The notes: generated from the letters alone by a model not told the origin. Shown: positions 33,413-41,836, counted from the first letter of the stretch. The stretch: 64,000 nucleotides of DNA from Pseudolysinimonas_A sp044239695 (GCF_044239695.1 NZ_JBIIAW010000002.1:1-64000), one strand, 5' to 3'. Numbers and translations: made by a program.

Positions 33413-35721
33413 GCGTCTCGCCGCATGACGGCGCGACGGGTCGGTCGGGGCTGATCATTCCGGAGAACATCCCGGGTGCGGATTTGGATCCGGCCAAGTT
33501 GGAGGGTGTTGCGTCGACGTTGCGGGCGGCGGGGACGTCGGCGTTGACGCAGGCGCAGGTGGCGGAGACGAGTTGGTCGGGTCTGCCGGCGGTGTTGGAG
33601 TCGCCGGAGGGTCCGACGATCTATGCGGCGTTGGGTACTCCGAGCGAGGTGGCCGCGGCGATCGAGCACAAGTTCGACAAGGTGTCGGATGCGTTGGATG
33701 ATTTCGCGGCGGCGTTGCGGCCGATCACGCAGACTTTCGCCGACATCAAGACGGATGCAGTCGCATTCCGCGCCACGATCACCTGGGACGAGAAGGTGTG
33801 GGTGTCGCCGTCGGAGACGAAGGAGTACGAGTACAACGGTCTGGCGGTGGTGTCGTCGACGAGTTACTCGACGTCGTATTCGACCGGGTCGTCCCTGGAC
33901 GATGTGGTCGCCTATCTGAAGGGTCGGGGAGAGTCGGTGCGCACCCGCAACGGGCGTCCGCAGATCCTGGCGCCGTGGACGGAGTCGAGCGAGCACATCG
34001 ATGCGAACAACGCGCTGATGGATCGGCTGGCGGATGCGTATACGAGGTTGCAGAACGCTGAGGCGGACTGTGCGAACGCGATCAACCGGCAGCGCACGGT
34101 CTGCGTCGCGGACGTCGAGAAGATCGAAGCCTGGCAGCTGAAGCAGTCGGGTGAGAACACGGTCGTGCTGCCGTGGGGTTCGCGGGTGGATGAGGACCGC
34201 AACTGCGGCGAGTCGTTCTGGTGGGGGGCCGGCAACGCCGGCAAAGAGGCTCTGGTCGGCGCCGCCGGCCTGATCGGCTACAACGGGGTGCGCGGCGACT
34301 GGTCCTGGGATCAGGCCGGGCAGTCGTGGCTGGGTGCGGTGCAGGGCATCGGCGCGCTGCTGGTCATGGTCACCCCGCCGCTGCAGCTGCTGGGGATGGC
34401 CGGGGTGCCGGTGCTCAAAGAGGCCAACACGATGGGCCAGGAGATGGTCAAGGGCCTTCTCGCCTGGGACACCTGGGCCGAGAACCCGTCCGAAGCCGCC
34501 GGCCGGGTGCTGGTCAACGTCGGGTCGATGTTCATCCCCGGCGCGGGTGAGGTCGCCGCCGCGGTCAAGGCGCTCTCCGCCGGTTCCCGCATCGTCGATC
34601 TCGCCGGCGACGCCGCACGGCTCAGCGAGGCGGGCCTCGCCGGCCTGAACAAGCTCGACAATCTCGCCGGCGCTCTCGACAACCTCGTCGGCGACGCCGT
34701 CGGCACGGGTGCGAAGGTCGACGACCTCGTCACCGTCGGCACCAAGATCGACCTTCCCGACAGCGACCTGCTCCACGTCGGCTCCAAGACCGACGCGCCG
34801 CCGACGCCCGGCTCGTTCCTCGACGACGGCCCCTCGGCCCCGAAACCGCACACCGACGACACTCCTCAGCCGGCCCGAGCCGACGATTCGTCGACCCCGT
34901 CGACGCGCACGGATGACACCCCCGGCCCCACGACGGGCACCGGTGATGGCGACGGCGCCGGCGGCGGCCACACCTGGGGTGCCGACGACACACCCGCCGA
35001 CGGTCCGTCCGGCCCGGCCGACGAGGTGCCGGGCCCGACCGATCCCAGCACGCCGCCGGACGGCGGGACATCCACGCCCGACCAGATCCCGGCCGAGCCG
35101 ATGAGCCAGAGCGATTTCGCTCAGCTGTCCGCGAGTGAGCAGATGGCCCTCGCGAAAGCGGAACTCGGGCGCGGCGCGGTCGATTTCGACAGCGAGTCGG
35201 CGGCGATCAAGTATGGACAGGATGGATGGGACGGCTACGCGGAGAATCTCCCGGCTGGACAGGCGGCGGCGGTGAAGGACTACACGGGCGCGGCCTATCA
35301 GGAGTACAACGGCGCGCTGCGGGGCGATCGTGACATGACTCCGGAGCTGCAGGCGAATATCGACCTGATCGACCAGGCGCTGAACGGGCACCCGGTGCCC
35401 GAAGACGTCATGGTCAGCCGCGGCAGTGGGTACGGCCATCTGACCGATAACCCTCTGACGCTCGTCGGTCAGGTGATCAAGGATGACGGGTACCTCTCGA
35501 CATCCCTCGGCACGGCCGCATTCAGCTACAAGCCGGCGATCTTCCACTTCCACGTTCCGGAAGGAACGCCGGGGATGTACGTCGGAAAGGTGTCGCACCT
35601 CGACAATGCGGAGAAGGAACTGCTGCTCGGCAGGGGCCTCGAGTACGAGGTCCAGCGGGTGTTCCTCGATGACAATGGAAAGTGGCAGGTCTTCGCCACG
35701 ATCCTGAGGAGTGGGACATGA
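33409..35721 (+). CDS. Type VII-exported polymorphic toxin with C-terminal ADP-ribosyltransferase domain, 770 aa
   Basis: N-terminal helical export region (about residues 1-220) with a WSG turn (AETSWSGLPAVL) and a conserved Trp/Gly-rich middle (about 270-400); a Pro/Thr/Asp-rich disordered linker (about 465-565); and a C-terminal toxin domain (about 590-770). The toxin domain shows the R-S-E ADP-ribosyltransferase layout: Arg671 (VSRGSG), STS 697-699 (GYLSTSL) and Glu735-x-Glu737 (EKELLLGRG), the biglutamate form usual for arginine-modifying enzymes. GTG start overlaps the partner gene; stop overlaps the immunity gene (ATGA). Confidence 0.85.
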   Translation: MSVSPHDGATGRSGLIIPENIPGADLDPAKLEGVASTLRAAGTSALTQAQVAETSWSGLPAVLESPEGPTIYAALGTPSEVAAAIEHKFDKVSDALDDFAAALRPITQTFADIKTDAVAFRATITWDEKVWVSPSETKEYEYNGLAVVSSTSYSTSYSTGSSLDDVVAYLKGRGESVRTRNGRPQILAPWTESSEHIDANNALMDRLADAYTRLQNAEADCANAINRQRTVCVADVEKIEAWQLKQSGENTVVLPWGSRVDEDRNCGESFWWGAGNAGKEALVGAAGLIGYNGVRGDWSWDQAGQSWLGAVQGIGALLVMVTPPLQLLGMAGVPVLKEANTMGQEMVKGLLAWDTWAENPSEAAGRVLVNVGSMFIPGAGEVAAAVKALSAGSRIVDLAGDAARLSEAGLAGLNKLDNLAGALDNLVGDAVGTGAKVDDLVTVGTKIDLPDSDLLHVGSKTDAPPTPGSFLDDGPSAPKPHTDDTPQPARADDSSTPSTRTDDTPGPTTGTGDGDGAGGGHTWGADDTPADGPSGPADEVPGPTDPSTPPDGGTSTPDQIPAEPMSQSDFAQLSASEQMALAKAELGRGAVDFDSESAAIKYGQDGWDGYAENLPAGQAAAVKDYTGAAYQEYNGALRGDRDMTPELQANIDLIDQALNGHPVPEDVMVSRGSGYGHLTDNPLTLVGQVIKDDGYLSTSLGTAAFSYKPAIFHFHVPEGTPGMYVGKVSHLDNAEKELLLGRGLEYEVQRVFLDDNGKWQVFATILRSGT

Positions 35722-36134
35722 ACGATGAGTTCAACCGAGAGCTGACGAACGAACGCGTCAACGAGGATCTGCAACTCAAGGTCGTCCGCGGCACTCCCCG
35801 CTACGAGTTCCGGGCGCAGGGCGCCGTGGACTTCATTCCCATTCGGCGTGACCGCGATGGTGCCTCCGAGATCCTGGGCTACCTGTGGTTCTCGGATGAG
35901 GAATCGGCGGCGGGATACGTCGCCGACCAGAGGCTGAGCCCGGAAAGCGACAATCTGGGCATGATCTGGATCGAGCACCTCTCACGGGGAAAGGCCGAGG
36001 GCCTGTCCCCGTCGGAGGCCGCCGACTCCTTCGGGGCGTTGCCGCCGGGCCCGGCCGGGCGCCTCGTTCTTCCCGAGCGCTCGACCGCGCCCACGCTCGG
36101 TGCTCTTCGCGCGATCGCGGGCTTTCCACAGTGA
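35718..36134 (+). CDS. Probable cognate immunity protein of the ART toxin, 138 aa
   Basis: ATG overlaps the toxin stop by ATGA, the classical toxin-immunity arrangement. Acidic soluble protein with LKVVRGTPRYEFRAQG, a single beta-rich body and IRRDRDGASEILGYLWFSDE. No signal peptide, so cytosolic. No named family recognised; identification rests on position, size and acidity. Confidence 0.65.
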   Translation: MNDEFNRELTNERVNEDLQLKVVRGTPRYEFRAQGAVDFIPIRRDRDGASEILGYLWFSDEESAAGYVADQRLSPESDNLGMIWIEHLSRGKAEGLSPSEAADSFGALPPGPAGRLVLPERSTAPTLGALRAIAGFPQ

Positions 36135-36142
36135 GGTGAGCG

Positions 36143-36460
36143 GTGGTGGGGCGGGCGAATGTCAGGACGCACGCGCTCAACGCGGGCCACGGGTTCGTGC
36201 TCGCCCCGCTGCGCACCGGCGACGCGACGCAACGGGATGAGCTGTCGACAGGCCGGTCTCGGCGACCACCGGACCTGATAGCTCGTGAACATCACGACCC
36301 GCTTGGCAAGGACCGCCCCGAATCGGCGCTCCGTGCGGAGTGGGAGTACCTCGACTCGAAGGGCTACATGCTCGTGAAGGATGGAAATGGCTGAATCGCT
36401 TTCCGGTAAGGGTGGCTCGGCGGCGGCGTCCCAGGCCTTGGAGCGATCAGACGTTGATGA
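36143..36460 (+). pseudogene. Decayed toxin/immunity cassette material
   Basis: A small frame at 36143-36394 (83 aa, GTG start) starts 8 bases after the immunity stop and includes protein-like EWEYLDSKGYMLVKDGNG, but resembles no intact gene. From 36381 a second frame starts MAESLSGKGG. The surrounding bases (GAAGGATGGAAATGGCTG) nearly repeat those at the start of the 37716 gene (GAAGGCTGGAAATGGCTG), so this looks like a duplicated, eroded copy of that gene's 5' end. Confidence 0.45.
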
Positions 36461-36672
36461 GTTCGTCGGTGGACTTCTGACCAGGTGCTGCAGGGCAAGA
36501 TGCCCGGGATCATCGAAGTCATCGGACGGTCGGGTGTCGATGTGCGGCCCGCTCCGCCTTTCGAGGCGAGGCTGAAGTGCTCTTCCAGCGCTCGAGCCCA
36601 TTCGAGGTCGTCACGGATCCGACACTGGTTGACGGCTTCTGGCGCGTGACCATCCGCGAGGTCGCCCCGTGA
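36461..36672 (+). pseudogene. Frameshifted remnant of an ADP-ribosyltransferase toxin C-terminus
   Basis: Frame A (from 36461) reads QVLQGKMPGIIEVIGRSGVD, typical of the penultimate strand of ART toxin domains. The reading then shifts near 36570 into another frame giving EAEVLFQRSSPFEV and FWRVTIREVAP, the ExE loop and terminal strand, ending in TGA at 36670-36672. The next gene's GTG overlaps this stop (GTGA), exactly as the intact toxin overlaps its immunity gene. It lacks a start and the upstream two-thirds, so it is an orphan toxin tip that has since been broken. Confidence 0.65.
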
Positions 36673-37271
36673 CCGCCACTGCCGCGGTGCCGCTCGAGGA
36701 GCAGGACCGGATGTTCGATGCGGCCGAGGCGCGACTCCGGGGGGAGCTCGGCGAGGTCAGCATCGCGAAGTCACTTCACGCGCGCACCCGCGAGGAAGCT
36801 CAGCAGAAGTGGCTCGCCGGCATCTCGGCATTCGTCGGGGCGATGCCGCGCGGCAGTTTCGTGGGCGGGCGGGTCGAATCCGGCTGGCCGGTGATCGAGT
36901 GCGCCGGCTCGCTGATCGTGAAGCTCAAGATCTCCGAGATCCTTGGCGGAGAGTCATCGGATGACAGCTGGCGAATGCCGATGACGCCCGACCTCATCGT
37001 CGTGCTCGTGGATGCGATCGGGTGGCGGCGGTGGGGGTCCGCCTGGGCAGATGGCGTGGAGGCACGGGTCGGCGAGTCGCCTGCTCGACGACCCGTTCCC
37101 GTGTCACAGCCGGGTGGGCAGGGATGGATGCTCGATGGCCCCCCTGGTTTCGCTTCGCTGCTCTGGTTCATGGATCGCGGGCGGGTCGAGCGTGCCGCAC
37201 GGGCTCTCTCCGCGGGTCGCTCCGCGGTGAATGGTCTATTCCTCGAGTTGAACGGCAACTCCGATGGCTGA
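36669..37271 (+). CDS. Immunity-like protein, 200 aa
   Basis: Soluble alpha/beta protein starting with GTG inside the stop of the ART remnant, which marks it as the immunity gene of that lost toxin. No family recognised; mid-region GRVESGWPVIECAGSLIVKL and a Trp/Arg-rich C-terminal half. It overlaps the following gene by 8 bases. Retained although its toxin is broken, consistent with protection against kin toxins (inference). Confidence 0.6.
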   Translation: MTATAAVPLEEQDRMFDAAEARLRGELGEVSIAKSLHARTREEAQQKWLAGISAFVGAMPRGSFVGGRVESGWPVIECAGSLIVKLKISEILGGESSDDSWRMPMTPDLIVVLVDAIGWRRWGSAWADGVEARVGESPARRPVPVSQPGGQGWMLDGPPGFASLLWFMDRGRVERAARALSAGRSAVNGLFLELNGNSDG

Positions 37272-37704
37272 CAAACTCGCGGCGCTGGTGGCCTCGCTAG
37301 AGAAGTTGCCCCCCTTCGTCGGCATGACGTGGCGGGGGGCGCTGGGATCCCTCGTGGCAAGCCAGCAGCTGGCTGGCCCCCTCCCGACGAGTCGCGACGT
37401 GCGGATCGCCTCGTCCAACTTGGAGACGGAGGCGGTCTGGGCGGTCATCAGCTCGGCCGGCCGTGACATCGGTCCGTTTTCGATGGACCCTGCGGCCCAG
37501 GAGGTCGTCATCCTCCCGGGCTCATATCTGACGCCCGCCAATGAGCTTCGCGACCTCGCGGGACTACAGGTGCAGGTCGTACTCGAGGTTCGCGACGGCA
37601 TCGCGGTCGGGGACGTCCCCTCCGATGATGTGCTGGTTCGCGCGATCGAAGCGGCTCGTGCTCTCGGTCCGGCCCGGATTTCGCAGCCTGGTCGATTCGG
37701 CTGA
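37264..37704 (+). CDS. Stand-alone ART-like domain protein, 146 aa
   Basis: The order of motifs fits a small ADP-ribosyltransferase fold: FVGMTWRGALG (Arg-containing strand), LPTSRDVRIASSN (Ser strand) and AAQEVVILPGSYLTP (the ARTT loop with one Glu; the first Glu of ExE is Ala), closing with VQVVLEVRDG. It has no export domain or signal peptide. Either an orphan toxin tip lacking a delivery module, probably weak or inactive, or an ART-fold decoy. Overlaps the upstream immunity-like gene by 8 bases. Assignment is by motif reading and is tentative. Confidence 0.5.
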   Translation: MADKLAALVASLEKLPPFVGMTWRGALGSLVASQQLAGPLPTSRDVRIASSNLETEAVWAVISSAGRDIGPFSMDPAAQEVVILPGSYLTPANELRDLAGLQVQVVLEVRDGIAVGDVPSDDVLVRAIEAARALGPARISQPGRFG

Positions 37705-37715
37705 GAAGGCTGGAA

Positions 37716-38084
37716 ATGGCTGGATCGCATTCCGATAGTCGCGGCCTCGCACTCGCATCCCAGGTGGTGTCAGGCCTCAAGGCTCACTTCGGTCGGGCCG
37801 CTCGCAACTTCGAGATCCGGGATGTCCAGGAAGACCAGAATCTGATCGCCTTCTCGATCGGATTCGATGTCTACGACTACTTCGTCATGAGCTTCAGCTA
37901 CGACCGAGGATTCTTCGGATTCGGGATCGATTACGGCGCCCGAGGCGTCAGCGTTCTCAGCGACAAAGACGTGACCGGATCTCTCGATGAGATGAATTCA
38001 ATCGCGGCGGAACTCGATCGCCGCCTCCGGCTACGGATTCCTGACAAGTACCTCGACGTGTACTCGCCGCCCGAGATGCCCTGA
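37716..38084 (+). CDS. Immunity-like protein, 122 aa
   Basis: Acidic, aromatic-rich single domain (FEIRDVQEDQNLIAFSIGFD, VYDYFVMSFSYDRGFFGFG). It follows the ART-like gene after an 11-base gap, so it would be its partner. Its start region resembles the eroded copy at 36381. No named family recognised. Confidence 0.6.
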   Translation: MAGSHSDSRGLALASQVVSGLKAHFGRAARNFEIRDVQEDQNLIAFSIGFDVYDYFVMSFSYDRGFFGFGIDYGARGVSVLSDKDVTGSLDEMNSIAAELDRRLRLRIPDKYLDVYSPPEMP

Positions 38085-38164
38085 GATGCTGCCCGACGGC
38101 TCTCAGCGGCTGGACGCGGTGCTCAGCGACAACGGGCGGATCCGGTTGTCATGATCGGAGCGAC

Positions 38165-38623
38165 GTGGCAGGGAATGGATCCGCAGGGATGACCGGCGCC
38201 ATGGTTCCCAGCAGCGGCTCGTACTACGGCTATCGCGGTGAGATCTTCCCCTTGGTCACGTTCGCGAAGGAGTGGGTCGGGCTTCCGCTGGTCGGTGACG
38301 CCGAACGTTTCCCCGATGCGATCGAGGTGCACGCCGGCCCGGGCGAGGCGTGGGTGAAGATCCCGCGTTCCGCGCTCGATGGTGCGTATCGGCGTCGTGT
38401 TCAGGGCCGGTGGAATGGTGTCTTGATCGATGTGGGTTCGGTCGTCCGAGGCGGTCCGGACCGCGGGCGGGTGAGTGTTTCCTACGCGGGAGCCGATCCC
38501 GCCGAGGCGATCGCCGCCGGGCTGATGGGTGATCAGTACAACGGCTGGTCCGCCGCGGTCGACGCGGCCGAGATCGAGGTCGTCTCAGACGAGATGGTGG
38601 CTCGTCCGGTCGTGGAACGATAG
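38165..38623 (+). CDS. Immunity-like protein, 152 aa (family with 38627 and 39476)
   Basis: Shares a pattern with two later genes: a short entry strand (YYGYRGEIFPLV), a VKIPRSALDG-type motif, then a G-x-(V/W/Y)-(L/A/F)-I-D/E-(V/I)-G strand (NGVLIDVGSV) and a late VDAAEIEVV strand. GTG start; no signal peptide. Part of the array of small genes behind the toxin. Function inferred from position. Confidence 0.55.
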   Translation: MAGNGSAGMTGAMVPSSGSYYGYRGEIFPLVTFAKEWVGLPLVGDAERFPDAIEVHAGPGEAWVKIPRSALDGAYRRRVQGRWNGVLIDVGSVVRGGPDRGRVSVSYAGADPAEAIAAGLMGDQYNGWSAAVDAAEIEVVSDEMVARPVVER

Positions 38624-38626
38624 AGC

Positions 38627-39439
38627 GTGGCTGGTCTTCAGAAGTTGCTGCATCCGGGGATGTCGGCGCAGGTGTTCGAGTCGGGGTACGACCGGGTCGG
38701 TGGGTTCGTGATCGACGTCGCCGACGCGAACTCGCTTCCTACCCCCGAGGCGCTCCTCGCCGCCTACCGACTGGGCGGCGACTGGGGTGAGTGGGTGGAT
38801 GTCGTCCGCTTCGCGATCCCCGCGTGCGCGCAGGTGACCCGGCCGGCCGCTGTCGAGCGGCCGTGGCCGTCATATCCCACGGGCTTCCTCGCTCCCGTTG
38901 GCGACGCGATCGTCCCGGTGTGGAGCCTGTCCCTGACCCGCTACTCCCCCGGCGCCGAGCTGTGGCGCATCCATCGCGACGGCCGCCAGGAGATGATGCT
39001 CTGGTACGCCGGTGCCGCCCGCGGATGGGTCGGCGCCCGCGGCTGGCGTCCGGCATCCCGATTCGTCGGCTCACGCGCGACCTGGAACGACGTCGAGTAC
39101 GCGGCTGACGTGACCGGCGATGCGGTCGAACTCACCGCGTTCCAGGAGCAGACGGATCCGGCGTGGACGCAGCACCGCCCGCAGACCTGGAGCCGCACGG
39201 TGCCGGTCGCCGAGTGCGAGATCTCTGAGCTGATCTTCGGTGCGACGGTGAACGGTGTCGCCGTCCGCATCCTCGAGGCGAACGGCGACACCGCGCAGGT
39301 GCTGCTCGTCGGCGACGACCCGGCGGATGCCCAGCGCATCGGTGCCGATCTCATCGACCCTGGCGTCTTCGTCAACCCCGCGGTGCCGGCCGCGTCCCTC
39401 GAGAACCGGCAGCTCGTCGCCAACGTGCGACGCCGCTGA
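38627..39439 (+). CDS. Immunity-like protein, 270 aa
   Basis: About twice the size of its neighbours. The C-terminal half (VPVAECEISELIFGATVNGV then AQVLLVGDDPADAQRIGADL) parallels the strand order of the 38165 and 39476 proteins; the N-terminal half is aromatic-rich (SLTRYSPGAELWRIHRDGRQ). Starts 3 bases after the previous stop. No catalytic motif; soluble. Confidence 0.55.
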   Translation: MAGLQKLLHPGMSAQVFESGYDRVGGFVIDVADANSLPTPEALLAAYRLGGDWGEWVDVVRFAIPACAQVTRPAAVERPWPSYPTGFLAPVGDAIVPVWSLSLTRYSPGAELWRIHRDGRQEMMLWYAGAARGWVGARGWRPASRFVGSRATWNDVEYAADVTGDAVELTAFQEQTDPAWTQHRPQTWSRTVPVAECEISELIFGATVNGVAVRILEANGDTAQVLLVGDDPADAQRIGADLIDPGVFVNPAVPAASLENRQLVANVRRR

Positions 39440-39475
39440 GGCCCGGCACGCCGGGAGAAGGAGGATCGACGGACA

Positions 39476-39979
39476 ATGGCGGGCGCTCCTGTGACCGCAC
39501 ACGCGCAGATGATCCGCTCGACGCAGCAGTACGCGCTCGTCGACGGCGACTGGTACGAGACGGCACGCTTCTTCGAGGGCGGCCGGTATCCCGTGACGGG
39601 CGAGGTCGCCCTGTTCGACTCGTCGACCGGCGAGCGCTTCGTCGTGCCGGCGGCGGAGATCGAGCGGATCGAATCGGTGACCTCGGAGGCCCGGTACCGC
39701 GGTTACTGGTTCGAGATCGGCAGCCTCTGGTCGACGCCGAACCGTCCGAGTTTCGCCGAGAAGGATCGTGGCCGGATCCGGGGCGCGGTTCCGTCCGGGG
39801 CTCCCGGTGTGTTCGCGGCCATGATCTACCGTGGCTCGGACGGAGCGGCTGTCGCCGCCCTTCCCGGAATCGAGCCGGGGAACGAGTGGCCGCCCTCGGA
39901 TCGCCGGCCGACCGCCACAGTGCCGGTGAGTGAGCTCGAGTCGTATCGCGAGAGCGTCCACCCGCTCTCCCCGCGGTGA
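39476..39979 (+). CDS. Immunity-like protein, 167 aa
   Basis: Last gene of the immunity-like run. Contains RFFEGGRYPVTGEVALFD, FVVPAAEIERIES and ARYRGYWFEIGSLW, then a late VPVSELESYRES strand, all in the same order as in the 38165 and 38627 proteins. GAGAAGGAGG lies just upstream of the ATG. Soluble; function by context only. Confidence 0.55.
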   Translation: MAGAPVTAHAQMIRSTQQYALVDGDWYETARFFEGGRYPVTGEVALFDSSTGERFVVPAAEIERIESVTSEARYRGYWFEIGSLWSTPNRPSFAEKDRGRIRGAVPSGAPGVFAAMIYRGSDGAAVAALPGIEPGNEWPPSDRRPTATVPVSELESYRESVHPLSPR

Positions 39980-39994
39980 CGAGCGGCCGGCGAG

Positions 39995-40144
39995 TTAGCG
40001 CTTCGTCGCCTTCGTGACCGCGTCGGTGTTGGCGGCGGAGCGGGCGGCACCGGCCTTCTTGTCGGCCTTCGCGGTGCGCTTTTCCTTCAGCGTCTTCGAC
40101 GCTGCGGTCTTGCCGGATTCCTTGCGCGCGGACTTCTCACCCAT
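39995..40144 (-). CDS. Small Lys/Ala-rich basic protein, 49 aa
   Basis: Begins MGEKSARKESGKTAASKTLK; nearly one-third Lys plus Arg and otherwise Ala/Thr/Ser, so probably disordered and nucleic-acid or ribosome associated. GAAGGAG lies about 8 bases before the ATG. Too short to appear in a 60-codon screen, but the start site and codon use are convincing. Function unknown. Confidence 0.6.
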   Translation of the reverse strand: MGEKSARKESGKTAASKTLKEKRTAKADKKAGAARSAANTDAVTKATKR

Positions 40145-40221
40145 GGGTCGTGCTCCTTCGAGAGCCACGGTGACCCTAGAGCGCTGAGGCTACACGGTGC
40201 GCCCGGGAACGCCCCCCGCGT

Positions 40222-40929
40222 TCAGAAGACATCGGGCGACGGCGTGGAGGCGTAGCGGATCGTGACGTCGGCGTGCCGGTCGAACCGGTACCCGGCCCCG
40301 CGCACGGTGCGCACGATGTCCTCGTAGGCGCCGAGCTTCGACCGCAGGCGCCGCACGTGCACGTCGATCGTGCGCTCGTTGGGCGTCTCCTCGTCGTCGG
40401 TGTCGCCCCACAACGTCGAGATGATCTCGCTGCGGTCGATCGTGCGGCCTTCGCGGAGTACGAGGAACTGCAGCAGCTCGAACTCCTTGTAGGTGAGCGG
40501 CGCGGTCTCGCCGTCGAGCTGTACGCGCTTCCGGGAGATGTCGATGACGACGCCGCCCTTCGGCTCGGGCTGCTCGGTGACCGTCGCCTGACGGTGCTTC
40601 GCGAGGGCCGCCGGGTCTTGCAGGGCGAGGCGGACGACATCCACATCGCGTCCTCCCGCGCCGAGCGGGGCGAGCGCGACGGACGCGTACGTCTCGGCGC
40701 CGGGCACGGTCTCGGCGAGGAGCCGCTTCACGGCCTCGACGATGCGCGGCAGGTCGGTGCCGGCGGCCTCGGCCTTCGCCTCGTCGATGCCGACGTAGAG
40801 GGCGAAGCCGCGGGCTTCGGTGCCCTCGGGGACGGCGCGGATGCGCTGCACGGGGGCGGGTGCCGGGGCCGGCTGCACGGGAGTGGGGCGGACGGAGGGG
40901 CGGATGCTGTCGATCGTTGCGAGAGACAT
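40222..40929 (-). CDS. Winged-helix (OmpR C-terminal type) transcription regulator without receiver domain, 235 aa
   Basis: C-terminal DNA-binding domain (about residues 135-220) of the OmpR/PhoB type: LTYKEFELLQFLVLREGRTI, ERTIDVHVRRLRSKLG and the beta-hairpin wing VRTVRGAGYRFD. The N-terminal half is not a receiver: a Pro-rich stretch then RGFALYVGIDEAKAEAAGTD, without phospho-acceptor Asp context. ATG at 40929 has AAGGA upstream and is preferred over the longer frame to 41016. Probably a constitutive or ligand-controlled regulator. Confidence 0.8.
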   Translation of the reverse strand: MSLATIDSIRPSVRPTPVQPAPAPAPVQRIRAVPEGTEARGFALYVGIDEAKAEAAGTDLPRIVEAVKRLLAETVPGAETYASVALAPLGAGGRDVDVVRLALQDPAALAKHRQATVTEQPEPKGGVVIDISRKRVQLDGETAPLTYKEFELLQFLVLREGRTIDRSEIISTLWGDTDDEETPNERTIDVHVRRLRSKLGAYEDIVRTVRGAGYRFDRHADVTIRYASTPSPDVF

Positions 40930-41191
40930 GGTGTCGAATCCTTGGTCGGACGGAGGCGGCGTGGGGTCATCCATCGCGATACCGCCTCGGGGGGTGAGAG
41001 TCAGAGCGGAAGCCACGGACGGGCTTCGGGAGGGCGTCTGTCACGCACACATTCGACAACACATGACCGCGCGCACATCCATCACCTCGACGGAGGTCAG
41101 GGCGCGCTGAGGTGCGGTCATGCCGAGAAGTCTGACTCACCGGCGTCACGATTCGCAACCTTGCGACGTCCGGTTACGCCGGATGGCGGGA

Positions 41192-41824
41192 TCAGACCAG
41201 GCCGTAGAGCCGGTCGCCCGCGTCGCCGAGACCCGGCACGATGTAGCCGACCTCGTTGAGCTTCTCGTCGAGGGCACCGAGCACGACCGTGACGTCCTTG
41301 CCCTCGAACTGCTGCCGCACGAACTCGACGCCCTCGGGCGCGCCGAGCAGGCAGATCGCCGTCACGTCGACGGCGCCGCGGTCGAAGAGGTACTGGATGG
41401 CGGCCGCGAGCGACCCCCCGGTCGCGAGCATCGGGTCGAGCACGAAGCACTGCCGGTCGGAGAGGTCGTCGGGCAGCCGGTTCGCGTACGTCGTCGGCTG
41501 GAGGGTCTCCTCGTCGCGCATCATGCCGAGGAAGCCGACTTCGGCCGTGGGGACCAGCTTCACCATGCCGTCGAGCATCCCGAGCCCGGCGCGCAGGATC
41601 GGCACGACGAGCGGTCCGGGCTGGCTGATCGCGAGACCGGTCGTCGTCGTGACCGGGGTCGTCACCTCGACGGGCTCGGTGCGCACATTGCGGGTCGCCT
41701 CGTAGGCCAGCAGCGTGACGAGCTCCTCGACGAGGTTCCGGAAGATCGGCGACGGCGTCTTCTCGTCGCGGAGCACCGTCAGCTTGTGCGTGATCAACGG
41801 GTGGTCGGCGACGTGCAAGCGCAT
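41192..41824 (-). CDS. upp: Uracil phosphoribosyltransferase
   Basis: Converts uracil plus PRPP to UMP. Family marks: MRLHVADHPLITHKLTVLRD at the N-terminus, PILRAGLGMLDGM, the PRPP loop FVLDPMLATGGSLAAAI near residue 130 and PGLGDAGDRLYG at the C-terminus. 210 aa, normal length. It can salvage the uracil released by PsuG. Start codon is 12 bases from the divergent tadA start; TACGCT lies 6 bases upstream. Confidence 0.95.
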   Translation of the reverse strand: MRLHVADHPLITHKLTVLRDEKTPSPIFRNLVEELVTLLAYEATRNVRTEPVEVTTPVTTTTGLAISQPGPLVVPILRAGLGMLDGMVKLVPTAEVGFLGMMRDEETLQPTTYANRLPDDLSDRQCFVLDPMLATGGSLAAAIQYLFDRGAVDVTAICLLGAPEGVEFVRQQFEGKDVTVVLGALDEKLNEVGYIVPGLGDAGDRLYGLV

Positions 41825-41836
41825 ACGCTCAGCGTA
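41824..41836. promoter_or_regulatory. Bidirectional leaderless promoter core (13-bp palindrome) between upp and tadA
   Basis: TACGCTCAGCGTA is a perfect palindrome. Plus strand: TACGCT (41824-41829) ends 7 bases before the tadA GTG at 41837. Minus strand: TACGCT (complement of 41831-41836) ends 6 bases before the upp ATG at 41824. Each -10 box touches the other gene's start region, so the -35 regions would lie inside the opposite coding sequence. Confidence 0.6.

Noticed and set aside
33355..35598. 747-codon minus-strand frame opposite the toxin gene
   Set aside because: Arg-rich antisense shadow; the plus-strand frame has ART motifs and overlaps with partner and immunity genes.
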